From assembly GCA_037446575.1 (NCBI GenBank), contig JBBIII010000008.1, positions 1-53,758 on the forward strand: a stretch of 53,758 bases of DNA, given 5' to 3'. This DNA comes from JBBIII01 sp037446575. GTDB lineage: Bacteria > Bacteroidota > Ignavibacteria > UBA10030. Shown here one piece after another: positions 17,085-26,792 of this stretch (positions are counted from its first letter, which is position 1; each line of letters opens with the position of its first letter). The notes beneath the pieces are model-generated. The model saw only the letters and a program-made list of their open reading frames with translations. It was not told the origin of the DNA and did no database searches. A program made the position numbers and the translations under genes.

Positions 17085-18056
17085 ATGAACATAAAAAGAA
17101 TATTTTCTTGTTTATCTCCGGTTGATTTTATATCAATCCTTTTCTTATTATTTCTAACCGCATTGAATGTTGTTTTCCATAGCAGAGTTGAGGCATGGTT
17201 AATAATTATTACAATAAATATTTGCGTAATAATTGGAATAATCTTACTGGCATATATTGCTGAGAAGAAAAGGACTAAACTGCTAATTGGGCTTCATCGT
17301 TGGTATTGTTATCCGATTATTCTATTCGTTTTCAAAGAATTATATTTAATGGTTCGCCCAATTCATCCGGTTGATTACGATTGGCTTTTCATCGCAATTG
17401 ATCAGTGGATGTTTGGCGTTAATCCGACTCAATGGTTTGCGCAATTTGCACACCCATTAATAACTGAGATACTGCAAATATCATATTTTTCGTACTATTT
17501 TCTATTTATAATGCTTGGCGTTGAATTGTATCGGCGTTTTCCAATAGAAGAATTTGATAGGGGCGCGTTCTTTGTTGTCTACGGGTTTTATCTTTCTTAT
17601 ATAGGATATTTTCTTTTACCTGCTGTGGGTCCGCGTTTTATGTTACATGATTTTTATGCAATAGACAAAGAATTGCCTGGTCTTTTATTAACAACGCCTA
17701 TGAGAGAATTTATTAATATTGGCGAATCAATTACTTCGACAATGCCGAATGCGATTGATTATGTTCAGCGGGATGTTTTCCCAAGCGGACACACTCAGCT
17801 TACACTTGTTGTGGCCTACTTAGCGTACTACTATCGATTAAAAACAAAATGGTTAATTACGATTATAGCCGTACTTTTAATTATAGCAACTGTATATCTT
17901 CGCTATCATTATGTTATTGATCTAATTGGCGGATTTATCTTTTTCTTATTAACAATTTGGAGCGGAAAGAAGATTCAAAATTGGCGGCTGAATCAACTAA
18001 TTAAAAATAGCGAAATGATCAACATTCAACATCCACAAAAAATAAACAGTGAATAA
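17085..18056 (+). CDS. PAP2-superfamily membrane phosphatase / inositolphosphotransferase-like protein
   Basis: Integral membrane enzyme of the PAP2 superfamily, closest in layout to the Aur1/Ipt1-like (PAP2_3) branch that acts on lipid phosphates or moves phospho-headgroups. The ATG at 17085 gives 323 residues starting 'MNIKRIFSCLSPVDFISILF'; a TTG 23 codons upstream is possible, but those residues add no recognisable feature. Several hydrophobic helices alternate with the PAP2 motifs: 'RPIHP' (motif 1 remnant), 'FPSGHTQLTL' (motif 2 with catalytic His) and 'YLRYHYVIDLIGG' (motif 3 with His and Asp). The substrate is unknown. It is followed after 15 bases by a small conserved gene, likely in the same transcript. 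Confidence 0.78.
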   Translation: MNIKRIFSCLSPVDFISILFLLFLTALNVVFHSRVEAWLIIITINICVIIGIILLAYIAEKKRTKLLIGLHRWYCYPIILFVFKELYLMVRPIHPVDYDWLFIAIDQWMFGVNPTQWFAQFAHPLITEILQISYFSYYFLFIMLGVELYRRFPIEEFDRGAFFVVYGFYLSYIGYFLLPAVGPRFMLHDFYAIDKELPGLLLTTPMREFINIGESITSTMPNAIDYVQRDVFPSGHTQLTLVVAYLAYYYRLKTKWLITIIAVLLIIATVYLRYHYVIDLIGGFIFFLLTIWSGKKIQNWRLNQLIKNSEMINIQHPQKINSE

Positions 18057-18071
18057 TCTTTAGAATAAATT

Positions 18072-18338
18072 ATGACGAACGAGCAAATACTATCTGAACT
18101 TGAACACCTTGCGGAAAAAAGCGGCATATATATACGGTACGAAAAAGGCGATTTTGAAGGCGGATACTGCGTGTTAAAAAAAGAACGGCTTATTGTTATT
18201 AACAAACGACTTGCATACGGACGGCGCGCATCTGTATTGGCACAAGGATTAGCAGAAGTTGGAATAGATGAAATTTATTTGAAACCTGCTGTTCGCCAGT
18301 ATATTGAAGATGAACTTGCACGAGTCGGGAAAACATAA
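18072..18338 (+). CDS. Small conserved hypothetical protein (88 aa)
   Basis: I do not recognise a named family. The 88-residue product is soluble, with no signal peptide. It has a predicted helical N-terminus ('NEQILSELEHLAEKSGI'), a central strand-rich part with 'FEGGYCVLKKERLIVINK', and a helical C-terminus ending 'YIEDELARVGK'. It starts 15 bases after the PAP2 gene in the same orientation and converges on the glycosyltransferase at 18418. Codon use resembles its neighbours, and the continuous well-formed sequence argues for a real gene. Confidence 0.7.
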   Translation: MTNEQILSELEHLAEKSGIYIRYEKGDFEGGYCVLKKERLIVINKRLAYGRRASVLAQGLAEVGIDEIYLKPAVRQYIEDELARVGKT

Positions 18339-18417
18339 ACTTGATTATTAATCCAAACTGTAATTTGAAAAAGAACAAGGTAATGCTCGGTTGAAGAACT
18401 CTCATCGACGTGGAAAC

Positions 18418-19521
18418 TTACCTAATTACTTTTCCTATCACATCTATCATTATTTTTGCCGATTTATCCCAAGTAAGGGATTGAGCATACTCAATCGCGC
18501 CAGAGGAAAGTCGTGAACGAAGATTGTTATCTCGAAGGAGCAATAAAATTTTTTCTGCCAGCTGTTCAATATTTCCATATTCATAGAGCAATCCTGTCTG
18601 TCCATCTATAACGGCGTCGCGCAAACCGGGGACATCGCTTGCAACGGCTGGAGCGCCACAAGCGTTTGCTTCTGTAACTGTTAAACCCCATCCCTCTTTT
18701 GCAGATGTATTAACCACTATTTGCATCTGATTTAGAAGACGAACTTTTTCTTCTAAAGGAAGAAACCCTGTAAATGTTACAGCATTTTCTATTTTCAATT
18801 CTTTTGCCGTTTTTAGAAAAGAATTTTTTCCGTCGCCTTCGCCAATTATAAATAATTTTGCGTTAGGAATTACTTTAAGAACAATAACAAAAGCTTTGAG
18901 CAAGTGATCTACGCTTTTATATTTTTTTAAACGACCGACATATCCTATTATTGGTTCGTTTTTATTTATGTCCGGAATTTGGTAATAAGAAGAATGATTA
19001 ACTGCACACGGAACTAAGAAAACATTTTGCTCTGAACAACCATGTTCAATAAGCTCATTGCGTGTGCTTTCAGAGATTGCAACTAATGGAATATTTTTAT
19101 AAACAGAGTGAGCAAATTTTTCTGCATAATAAACATAAGTTGCCGCCGGAAATGAAGCTTCCTTGAATATGCTCTTATCGAAAAGGTGCATTACCATTCC
19201 TAAAAGCGGCTTTTTAACATAAAGCGGTGTATAAAAAGGAATCTTATTCAAGTCGTCAATAACAATATCGTAATTTTCTTTTTGGAATCGTGTTATATAT
19301 TCAAATAGAACCGTGTAATTGAAAAGATTTCTATTCCCTCGCCGAATAACGTGAATACCGTCAATTTCTTCCTCGAGAGGGGCGCTATCGTAATGAGAGC
19401 AGAGCAATGTGATTGAATGACCTTGCGCGGCAATTCTTTTAAAAATATGGTGAAGATAGACTTCAGCTCCGCCGCCCATTGGATTTTTAATATCCTGCCA
19501 ATTAAGAAGAAGTATTTTCAT
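18418..19521 (-). CDS. Glycosyltransferase family 4 (GT-B fold)
   Basis: Cytoplasmic GT-B glycosyltransferase of 367 residues. The N-terminal domain has the acceptor-side motif 'NPMGGGAEVYLHHIF'. The C-terminal domain has 'IIGYVGRLKKYKSVDHLLKA', 'KLFIIGEGDGK' and the nucleotide-sugar site 'NTSAKEGWGLTVTEANACG', with the E-x7-E arrangement of GT4 enzymes. It follows gmd by 20 bases, and gmd follows the DUF2723 gene with a 1-base overlap, so the three form an operon. A GDP-mannose-derived donor is suggested by gmd, but sugar and acceptor cannot be read from the sequence. Confidence 0.87.
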   Translation of the reverse strand: MKILLLNWQDIKNPMGGGAEVYLHHIFKRIAAQGHSITLLCSHYDSAPLEEEIDGIHVIRRGNRNLFNYTVLFEYITRFQKENYDIVIDDLNKIPFYTPLYVKKPLLGMVMHLFDKSIFKEASFPAATYVYYAEKFAHSVYKNIPLVAISESTRNELIEHGCSEQNVFLVPCAVNHSSYYQIPDINKNEPIIGYVGRLKKYKSVDHLLKAFVIVLKVIPNAKLFIIGEGDGKNSFLKTAKELKIENAVTFTGFLPLEEKVRLLNQMQIVVNTSAKEGWGLTVTEANACGAPAVASDVPGLRDAVIDGQTGLLYEYGNIEQLAEKILLLLRDNNLRSRLSSGAIEYAQSLTWDKSAKIMIDVIGKVIR

Positions 19522-19541
19522 CCGGTTTATTGTAAAGATGT

Positions 19542-20546
19542 TTATTGTTTCTGTAATTGCTGAATTTGATGGTTAACCATAATTTCCATAAGTTCGGATA
19601 AAGATGTTTTAGCTTTCCATCCCAAATATTTTTCTGCTTTTCTTGTATCTGCTAACGAGGTTGCAGAATCGACAGGTCGGTAGAATTTTTTATCTGTAAT
19701 TATATAATTTTCCCAGTTGAGCCCAACGGCGTTAAACGCAAATTCGCAAAGTTCCCGGACTGTATGCGCTATGCCTGTTCCGATTACAAATGAATCCGGT
19801 TTTTCTTGCTGAAGCATAAGCCACATAGCTTCAACAAAATCACCAGCGTAGCCCCAATCCCGTTGTGCATCTAAATTACCGAGTTTAATTTTTCCATTTT
19901 GGACAACGGGTTCACAATGCTCGTTTAGGTTGTTGGAATTATGAATTCCTAATTTAATACATGCAACGCCGTATGCAACTTTTTGAGTTAGAAAATTGAG
20001 GGTGCGATAAGGGCTTTCGTGATTAAATAAGATTCCGCAGGCAATAAATAATTTGTGGCTTCTGTTATAAATTTGCGCCATTGTGTGGGCGTAGAGTTTT
20101 GCTGCTCCGTACGGACTGACGGGAGCAAATGGAGTATCTTCGTTTTGCGGAATAGTTTTAGGCAAACCAAACATTTCCGAAGAAGACGCCTGAAATATTC
20201 TGCTGTTTTTTTTAATTTTTTTTACTGCCTCAAAAACACGATGAGCGCCAACGCCGGTTATTTCGGCGGTGTCAATTGCTGACTGCCAAGATTCACCAGA
20301 GTGTGATAACGCCGCAAGATTATAAATCTCGTCTGGTTGGGACAAATCGATCGCCTCTATCAACGATTCGATATCTCTTAAATCGCCATAAACAATCTGA
20401 ATATTTTGCGTAAGAAATTCCATCAACGATGGTTTAACTTGAAGACCTTTTTGAATCATTCCCACAATTCGATAATTCTTTTTTAATAAGAATTTGGTCA
20501 GATATAATCCATCTTGTCCGGTAACGCCAATTATTAATGCGGTCAT
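19542..20546 (-). CDS. gmd: GDP-mannose 4,6-dehydratase
   Basis: Converts GDP-D-mannose to GDP-4-keto-6-deoxymannose, the precursor of GDP-fucose, GDP-rhamnose and related deoxy sugars. The 334-residue extended SDR has the NAD(P) motif 'ALIIGVTGQDGLYL' at the N-terminus, 'YNLAALSHSG' (the family's substrate loop), 'QASSSEMFG', the catalytic 'SPYGAAKLYAH' with YxxxK, and 'NAQRDWGYAGDFVEAMW'-type sequence (here 'LDAQRDWGYAGDF'). No reductase or epimerase for the 4-keto product is in the window. The start overlaps the DUF2723 stop in a TAATG. Confidence 0.9.
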   Translation of the reverse strand: MTALIIGVTGQDGLYLTKFLLKKNYRIVGMIQKGLQVKPSLMEFLTQNIQIVYGDLRDIESLIEAIDLSQPDEIYNLAALSHSGESWQSAIDTAEITGVGAHRVFEAVKKIKKNSRIFQASSSEMFGLPKTIPQNEDTPFAPVSPYGAAKLYAHTMAQIYNRSHKLFIACGILFNHESPYRTLNFLTQKVAYGVACIKLGIHNSNNLNEHCEPVVQNGKIKLGNLDAQRDWGYAGDFVEAMWLMLQQEKPDSFVIGTGIAHTVRELCEFAFNAVGLNWENYIITDKKFYRPVDSATSLADTRKAEKYLGWKAKTSLSELMEIMVNHQIQQLQKQ

Positions 20547-23281
20547 TATTTTTTCGCTGTCGGTTTTTCTTTTATTTTCTCTGCCTCGCTTCGTTTAACT
20601 TGAATTTGCGAACGCAATTGCGCAATGATTTGATCGATACCCTGTTGATTAGCATATGCGGCTTTGATTCTTGGAAGCAGTTCTTCTGCCTCTTTATACA
20701 TTTCTAATCCTTCATAAGAATATAAAAGAATGATAAATGGATTATATTGAGATAGTTGTTCTGTAGCAGGGTTTTCAATTAACAGTTTTACCTCGTCAAT
20801 TACTTCTCTTGTCAGCTCTTCAAACCGAGGTTTGTTTCCAGCTATATTATAAAAAGAGGCAATATCGAATTTAATTCGGTAATCCATCGGAATAGAACGA
20901 CGCGGGATTACGCTCTCCATTCTATCTAATATTTTCGAAATTTCTTGCGGTTGATTTTTTACATTTGCGCAATATAATGCATACGCAATAAACATACTTC
21001 TATAATTAGAAGTCAATAACCTTCGCGTATCTTCATCATAATATGTTGTGCTATCTTGTAAGCCGCGCCATTTGAATCCATTTTGCGGTTCTTTTGAATA
21101 TCCTTCAATATCTGTAAAAAGATTTTGTCGGGTTACTGTTTCGTTGATGTTAGACCAATATGCTTGGGATTTGAAAGGAACGAGTTTAAAGGCAAGTCCA
21201 GTCATTTGCATATATTCACGAAGCCCAATTTTTCCATCGTCCGAGACTGTCATAGCAAAATAAATTGGTCGTTGCCAATTGGAAGTTCTTATAATATCAT
21301 AAACCATAATATCTTGCGCGCGGATAGCTTTTATATTGCCGAATTGCAAAGTATTCGGCATGTAAAAACGAAGAACGCCATTTTTAGTTATTGAAGTATC
21401 GAGTAAAGAAACTGAACCTTGACCATCGGAGGTGAACTGTTTAATAACTTCAGGGCTTATAGGCAATTCCATCCATCGGGGCTCAAATTGAATAGGTTGA
21501 ATATTATCAATCTCTACATCAGATGTAGAGATAGGGACTTTCTTTGCACCATGTGGAGTTCCATGCTTTAGCTGTTTAATGTACCATGACGTATTGACAA
21601 GACTCAAATTCACAACGCGTATATCGCGCCTGACGCCTTCAACATCCTGTAAATACCACAAAGGAAATGTATCGTTATCGCCATTAGTTATCAGAATTGC
21701 ATCTTTTTCGCAGCTTTGAAGCATATTATATGAATAATCCCATGCGATGTAATTACCTGTACGATCCGCTTGATAGTAATTTTTGATCAGCATATGCACT
21801 GGCACAAAAAGAAACGCTAAAACTATTGTTCCGAAGCTTAAGGTTTGCGCTGTCTGTTTTGCTTTTATTTTCTCCTTGATATAGTCAATTAATCCAAGAA
21901 CGCCAAAACCAATCCACAGCGAAAAAATAAAAAATGAACCAACGTAAAAATAATCGCGTTCGCGCGGTTGAGGTTGTTGTTGATTTTGATAAAGCGCAAG
22001 CAGTACCCCCATAATTATAAATGTAACTAACATATTAAAAGCAATATATGGCTGTTTGCGCCATTGATAGTATAATCCAAAAAGCCCCAAGAGAAATGGA
22101 ATCATATAAAATTGCCCCCAATTAACGCCAGCGTCTCTAAAATCTCCTTCCGAGCCGATATAATTCCAAGCAAGATAGCGTAAATACATATGTTTTATTT
22201 GGTAACGCCACATGTAATCCAGATCGCTTGAATACATTTGGTGATATTTTACTTTTTCCGGGTCTTTATCCCATCTTCTATCGAGCGTAGGCGCATTTCC
22301 ATATTGCTCGCGGTTTAGATACGAAACTAATCTGCTTAAATTGCTTGGGTCGTTCTCATTCATCGGGGGATTAGCGTTAGCCCGAATATATACCATAATA
22401 TAAGTTGAATACCCCAGGACAATTAATAAGAAAGAAAGAAATGCAACATTAAGAAATCTTTTTTTCTCGCGCACCGAATAATAAACGCCATAAATAGCTC
22501 CTATTAAAAGAACAACCGGTATTATAGTGATGATTTCGCTTTTACTCCCGCCTATTTCTCCATCTAACATTGATGGAAGAATTTTTACAACGCCCGGATA
22601 AATAACAAAGAAAATAATAACAGCAACTACACCGAATTTTAAAAATGAATTTATTTCGAATTTAACATTGTATCGAAAGTACCATAACATCATAACCGGA
22701 AAGATTGTAAGCACAGCAAGCAAGTGAACACCCACTGATAAACCGACTATATATGCTATAAGCAAAATAAATCTATCTCCACTGTCTGTATCTGCTCGTT
22801 CATACCATCTAAGTCCAAGTAATATGACCAAAGAAACGAAAGTCATGCTTAATCCATATACTTCAGCTTCAACCGCATTGAACCAGAATGTTTGTGTAAA
22901 TGCTAACGACATTGCGCCAATAAAAGCTGACCCATATACAAAAAATTTCTCATTTAGAGCAGAAGGAATACCGCGCGACATTACCATCAAATCAACAATT
23001 ATCAAGTATAATAATCCGCACGTAACAGCGGCTCCAAGCGCCGAAAGGATATGCATTCTTACGGCAATATCCGTAATTATTGAAATCATTGAAGACAAGC
23101 GCGCAATAAGCAGAAATAGAGGAGCCCCCGGCGGGTGAGGAACTTGAAGCAAATAAGCGGCGGCGCAAAATTCTCCTACATCCCAAAAAACTACTGTCGG
23201 CGATAAGGTTTTAATATATACAGCCAGCGATGCAAGAAACACAGAAAAAGCTATAATTCGGTTTATCATTTTATGTTCCAT
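20546..23281 (-). CDS. DUF2723 family multi-spanning membrane protein
   Basis: Large membrane protein of 911 residues. The start has GGAGAA about ten bases upstream. Residues 1-480 hold about a dozen hydrophobic helices, beginning with the DUF2723 signature 'PTVVFWDVGEFCAAAYLLQ' and 'VPHPPGAPLFLL', in which the acidic residue after the first helix resembles the catalytic position of GT-C enzymes. The C-terminal half is periplasmic, with 'AILITNGDNDTFPLWYLQ' and helical repeats at about 780-890. The family is distantly related to eukaryotic TMEM260, a protein O-mannosyltransferase, so a GT-C glycosyltransferase acting on exported proteins is likely but not proven. Coupling to gmd and a GT4 gene supports a glycosylation role. 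Confidence 0.85.
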   Translation of the reverse strand: MEHKMINRIIAFSVFLASLAVYIKTLSPTVVFWDVGEFCAAAYLLQVPHPPGAPLFLLIARLSSMISIITDIAVRMHILSALGAAVTCGLLYLIIVDLMVMSRGIPSALNEKFFVYGSAFIGAMSLAFTQTFWFNAVEAEVYGLSMTFVSLVILLGLRWYERADTDSGDRFILLIAYIVGLSVGVHLLAVLTIFPVMMLWYFRYNVKFEINSFLKFGVVAVIIFFVIYPGVVKILPSMLDGEIGGSKSEIITIIPVVLLIGAIYGVYYSVREKKRFLNVAFLSFLLIVLGYSTYIMVYIRANANPPMNENDPSNLSRLVSYLNREQYGNAPTLDRRWDKDPEKVKYHQMYSSDLDYMWRYQIKHMYLRYLAWNYIGSEGDFRDAGVNWGQFYMIPFLLGLFGLYYQWRKQPYIAFNMLVTFIIMGVLLALYQNQQQPQPRERDYFYVGSFFIFSLWIGFGVLGLIDYIKEKIKAKQTAQTLSFGTIVLAFLFVPVHMLIKNYYQADRTGNYIAWDYSYNMLQSCEKDAILITNGDNDTFPLWYLQDVEGVRRDIRVVNLSLVNTSWYIKQLKHGTPHGAKKVPISTSDVEIDNIQPIQFEPRWMELPISPEVIKQFTSDGQGSVSLLDTSITKNGVLRFYMPNTLQFGNIKAIRAQDIMVYDIIRTSNWQRPIYFAMTVSDDGKIGLREYMQMTGLAFKLVPFKSQAYWSNINETVTRQNLFTDIEGYSKEPQNGFKWRGLQDSTTYYDEDTRRLLTSNYRSMFIAYALYCANVKNQPQEISKILDRMESVIPRRSIPMDYRIKFDIASFYNIAGNKPRFEELTREVIDEVKLLIENPATEQLSQYNPFIILLYSYEGLEMYKEAEELLPRIKAAYANQQGIDQIIAQLRSQIQVKRSEAEKIKEKPTAKK

Positions 23282-23444
23282 TAGTTCTCCGTTTATTCTA
23301 AACTATAAAATTTATATTAATGTATGTGGAAATGCTCTGAACTTCAAGAAGTATTGACAAATCTACGAGAATAATATCATCGATTACAGATGATCGGTTG
23401 ATTATTATAATTCTATTTTTCTGAAAATATTTAATTATAATCGT

Positions 23445-24587
23445 CTAAAATAATTGACAAATTTCATCGCATACTACATACCCCTTTGCCGTCAAATGAA
23501 ATACGCCATCCTTAATACAAGCTTTACCAGAATCAAGCAAATCTTTAATCGTTAATTCATACTTCTGCAAAAAATCTATTCCATACTTTTGATAAAAATT
23601 TTCTAAATTTATTCCACCGCTTCTTAAAGATAAAAAAATGGCTTCTTCTATAAGTTGAGCGCTTGTTAAATGTTCTCCTCCGGCAATGGGTAGTGCTTGC
23701 TTGTTTAATCCCTCTAAATATGAATCAAGGTTTTTAACATTCCACCAGCGTTCATTTTGCCAAAACGAATGTGCCGAAGGTCCAAATCCTAAATAATTAG
23801 CGTGATTCCAATAATTAATATTATGTCGGCATTCAAAACCGAGCTTAGCAAAATTGGATATTTCGTATTGTCGGTAACCGTTAGAAGTCAAAAATTCAAT
23901 TGCGAATTCATATAACTCAGCCTCTTTTTCGGAATCGAGCAATTTTATTTTGTCGAACTTTACCAAATCAAAAAGGGGCGTTTTAGTTTCAAGTATTAAA
24001 CTGTATGTTGATAGATGATGCGGAGATAATTCAACTGCTTGTATTAAATTAGATTTCCATTGATCAAGATTTTGACCGGGCAAGGAAAAAATTAGATCGA
24101 TACTAATATTTTTAAATCCAACCGAATGCCCCTCTTCTATACAATGCTTTGCTTCTGAACTGGTATGAATACGTGTTAAGAATTTTAAATCATCGTCAAA
24201 AAAAGATTGTACGCCAACGCTCAATCTGTTTATCCCTATAGATTTGAAAGCCGTCAATTTTGATTTGTCAATAGTGCCTGGATTTATTTCCATAGTAATT
24301 TCTGCGTCGTCTTTAATTTGAAACTTAGATGTTAAATAATTCATCGTTCTTTCTAAATCAGACGGCGACAACAAAGATGGAGTTCCTCCGCCAAAAAAAA
24401 TGGTTTCGATAGGTTCATTAAACCGGCGGTTTTTCGAACAAAGTTGAAATTCAATTTCTAATGCAGACAGAAACTTTGAAATCAAAGTTTTTCTGTCTTC
24501 CATAGAAGTGGCGGGAGCGATGGAATAAAAATCGCAGTAGATACATTTATGTTCGCAAAAAGGAATATGAATATAAATAGATGCCAA
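23445..24587 (-). CDS. hemW: Radical SAM heme chaperone HemW
   Basis: HemW binds heme and delivers it to membrane targets; it is often misnamed oxygen-independent coproporphyrinogen oxidase. The 380-residue product begins at a TTG, giving 'MASIYIHIPFCEHKCIYCDF' with the CxxxCxxC cluster site. It also has 'TIFFGGGTPSLLS', 'EINPGTIDKSKL', 'INRLSVGVQSF', 'SIDLIFSLPGQ' and the HemW 'HNINYWNHANYLGFGPSAHS' region. It lacks the extra N-terminal segment of HemN. No other heme genes are near. It diverges from the secreted enzyme at 24703. Confidence 0.9.
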   Translation of the reverse strand: MASIYIHIPFCEHKCIYCDFYSIAPATSMEDRKTLISKFLSALEIEFQLCSKNRRFNEPIETIFFGGGTPSLLSPSDLERTMNYLTSKFQIKDDAEITMEINPGTIDKSKLTAFKSIGINRLSVGVQSFFDDDLKFLTRIHTSSEAKHCIEEGHSVGFKNISIDLIFSLPGQNLDQWKSNLIQAVELSPHHLSTYSLILETKTPLFDLVKFDKIKLLDSEKEAELYEFAIEFLTSNGYRQYEISNFAKLGFECRHNINYWNHANYLGFGPSAHSFWQNERWWNVKNLDSYLEGLNKQALPIAGGEHLTSAQLIEEAIFLSLRSGGINLENFYQKYGIDFLQKYELTIKDLLDSGKACIKDGVFHLTAKGYVVCDEICQLF

Positions 24588-24702
24588 ATCAGAAAATTAG
24601 TTTTGTATGTCTCAAGTAATTCTGAAATAATATCGAAAGACATAATAACATTAGCAACTAATTTTAAATTGCACATATGAATAAGAATCAGTAGCTTAAA
24701 AT

Positions 24703-25878
24703 ATGAAAACTCGCAAAGAATATCGGCTGTTGGTTGGCACTATGATTATTGCCTCACTTTTTATTTTGGGCTGGGGGCAAACAGGACATAAAATTATCAA
24801 TAAATCGGGGGCGCAAAATTTTTCAAGCGTCTTTCTTCTTGATCCAACCATCATTCAACGACTATCAGATTCTTCAAGTGTGCCGGATTGGAGAAAATAC
24901 GGAAGTATGGGGTATATGCAGGATCCGAATGAACAAAATCATTTTATGAATATGGATTTACTTGTTGAATACTCCACACGTTCAATAACTCATAATCGCG
25001 ACTCGCTTTTTTTGAAATATGGTGAATCATATATTCGCAATACAATAGGAATGCTTCCCTGGGTGATTGAATCAACAATGACGGCGTTGACTAACCAGAT
25101 GCGAAATAGAGACTGGAATCGCGCTTGGAGCACGGCGGCAGATTTAGGACACTATATCGGTGATGCTTATAATCCGCTCCATGCTACAAAATATTATAAC
25201 GGAAATATAACCGTTTATGGCAGCGGAAGCGCTGGAATTCATTCTCGATTCGAAACCTCGCTTATAAATAATTACCAAATACATATTAGCCCCGAATTAG
25301 GAGCGGTTCAATATGTTTCAGCTCCACTCGATACTGCTTTTGCATTTATGTACGAATCGTGCAGTTATACAGATACGATACTTATTGCCGATTACTATGC
25401 AAGGCAATCTACCGGTGGAATCATAAATACTGCATATTATTCAATATTGTGGCAACGACTTGAATATATGACAAAGCGTCAATTTCAAAAGGCGGCTTTA
25501 CAATTCGGTAGTTATCTTTATACAGCATGGATTAATGCGGGAAATCCATCTACAACGGTTGAAAATTTACAATCCCAAATTTCCGATTTTAAATTGAATC
25601 AAAATTATCCAAATCCGTTCAATTCAAATACAGTCATTAGTTATCAATTACCAGCCAATCAATCGGGGGCAACGGCAATCAGTAATGTTGAATTAAAGAT
25701 CTTTGATATTCTCGGAAAGGAAATAACAACACTGGTGAACGCACAACAATCAACAGGAACATACTCAGTCAAATTTGAAATTAACGGTTCACAATTATCA
25801 ATTTCTTCTGGAATTTATTTCTATAGAATTACAGCGGGACGGTTTTCGGAAACGAAGCGAATGTTATATCTCAAATAA
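24703..25878 (+). CDS. Secreted S1/P1-nuclease-like zinc enzyme with a type IX secretion sorting domain
   Basis: Exported enzyme of the zinc-dependent phospholipase C / S1-P1 nuclease fold. Residues 1-23 are a signal peptide ('LVGTMIIASLFILG'); the mature protein would begin close to 'WGQTGHKII', in which the N-terminal Trp and the His are zinc ligands in the family. More ligand motifs follow: 'NHFMNMD' and 'DLGHYIGDAYNPLHATK', then 'GIHSRFETSL'. From about residue 300 a C-terminal type A sorting domain follows: 'LNQNYPNPFNSNTVISYQLP', 'LKIFDILGKEITTLV' and a final 'GIYFYRITAG...KRMLYLK'. Whether it cuts nucleic acid or phospholipid cannot be told. It needs a Por/T9SS apparatus, none of which is in this window. 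Confidence 0.85.
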   Translation: MKTRKEYRLLVGTMIIASLFILGWGQTGHKIINKSGAQNFSSVFLLDPTIIQRLSDSSSVPDWRKYGSMGYMQDPNEQNHFMNMDLLVEYSTRSITHNRDSLFLKYGESYIRNTIGMLPWVIESTMTALTNQMRNRDWNRAWSTAADLGHYIGDAYNPLHATKYYNGNITVYGSGSAGIHSRFETSLINNYQIHISPELGAVQYVSAPLDTAFAFMYESCSYTDTILIADYYARQSTGGIINTAYYSILWQRLEYMTKRQFQKAALQFGSYLYTAWINAGNPSTTVENLQSQISDFKLNQNYPNPFNSNTVISYQLPANQSGATAISNVELKIFDILGKEITTLVNAQQSTGTYSVKFEINGSQLSISSGIYFYRITAGRFSETKRMLYLK

Positions 25879-25880
25879 CA

Positions 25881-26792
25881 TTATTTGATGATTGTGCCAA
25901 TACGATCCCAACGAATAAAATTAAACCGTTCAACAAAATTTTGCGCTAAACTTTCTGAATCCCACGACCAATATATAATAAGCGCCTCACCTATTAAATT
26001 ATCATCCGGAACAAATCCCCATGTTCTGCTATCGACGCTATTACTACGGTTATCACCTAGCATAAAATAATAATCTTCTTTAACAATATATTCGCTTGTA
26101 ATTTTTCCATCTATAAGAATTGCAGTATCTCTTAGTTCAACCGTGCTTCCCGTACGTTCAATGATACTCTTCCATCGATGATAAGAGGAGGTGTTTAAAT
26201 TTATAACATCGCCTTTCTTAGGGATAATAAAAATCTGTTCTTGTTCAGTTGAAGATTTATCAGCAAAAGGCATGTTTAAATATGCGATTTTAGAATTGTA
26301 ATAGCATTTACCTGATGAAGGAAATTTTATCTTTGCTCCGTTGACAAGCACATTATCGCTTCTAACAACAACCGTATCGCCAGGTAATCCGATACATCGT
26401 TTAATATAAAACTCCGGTATGTTTGCGCGGTTGTGGTTATTTCCTTCTATCGGGAACCTAAAGACTACAACATCTCCTTGTTTGACATTTCTGAAAACCG
26501 GCACATCAAAAATTGGCAAGTTGATAGAAAAAAAAGGGAAATAATTTGGTAAGCGAATTCCGTAAGCTAACTTATTTACTAAAATAAAATCGCCGACATA
26601 CAATGTGTTTTCCATTGAAGTCGTTGGAATTCGATAAGCTTCAATAACAAAAATTTTTAAAAGAAGGGCGGCTATTAACGTTACAAAGATTGCCTTAATG
26701 TAATCACGTATTTTTGGCGCGCTTTTATTTTCTGTATTAGAAGACGCGACTGAGCTTTCATTAATCTTGTTTTCTAATTTTCGTTCTTGCAT
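25881..26792 (-). CDS. lepB: Signal peptidase I (second of a tandem pair)
   Basis: Membrane serine protease that removes signal peptides on the outer face of the inner membrane. The 303-residue product has one TM helix at about 32-52, catalytic Ser59 in 'IPTTSMENTLYVGDFILVNK' and catalytic Lys131 in 'EFYIKRCIGLPGDTV', then 'YYFMLGDNRSNSVDSRTWGFV'. It starts in a TAATG overlap with the upstream paralogue, so the two are translated together. The pair has the same layout with clear divergence, indicating an old duplication. The 3' end lies 2 bases from the convergent T9SS cargo gene, and the terminators must overlap. Confidence 0.92.
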   Translation of the reverse strand: MQERKLENKINESSVASSNTENKSAPKIRDYIKAIFVTLIAALLLKIFVIEAYRIPTTSMENTLYVGDFILVNKLAYGIRLPNYFPFFSINLPIFDVPVFRNVKQGDVVVFRFPIEGNNHNRANIPEFYIKRCIGLPGDTVVVRSDNVLVNGAKIKFPSSGKCYYNSKIAYLNMPFADKSSTEQEQIFIIPKKGDVINLNTSSYHRWKSIIERTGSTVELRDTAILIDGKITSEYIVKEDYYFMLGDNRSNSVDSRTWGFVPDDNLIGEALIIYWSWDSESLAQNFVERFNFIRWDRIGTIIK

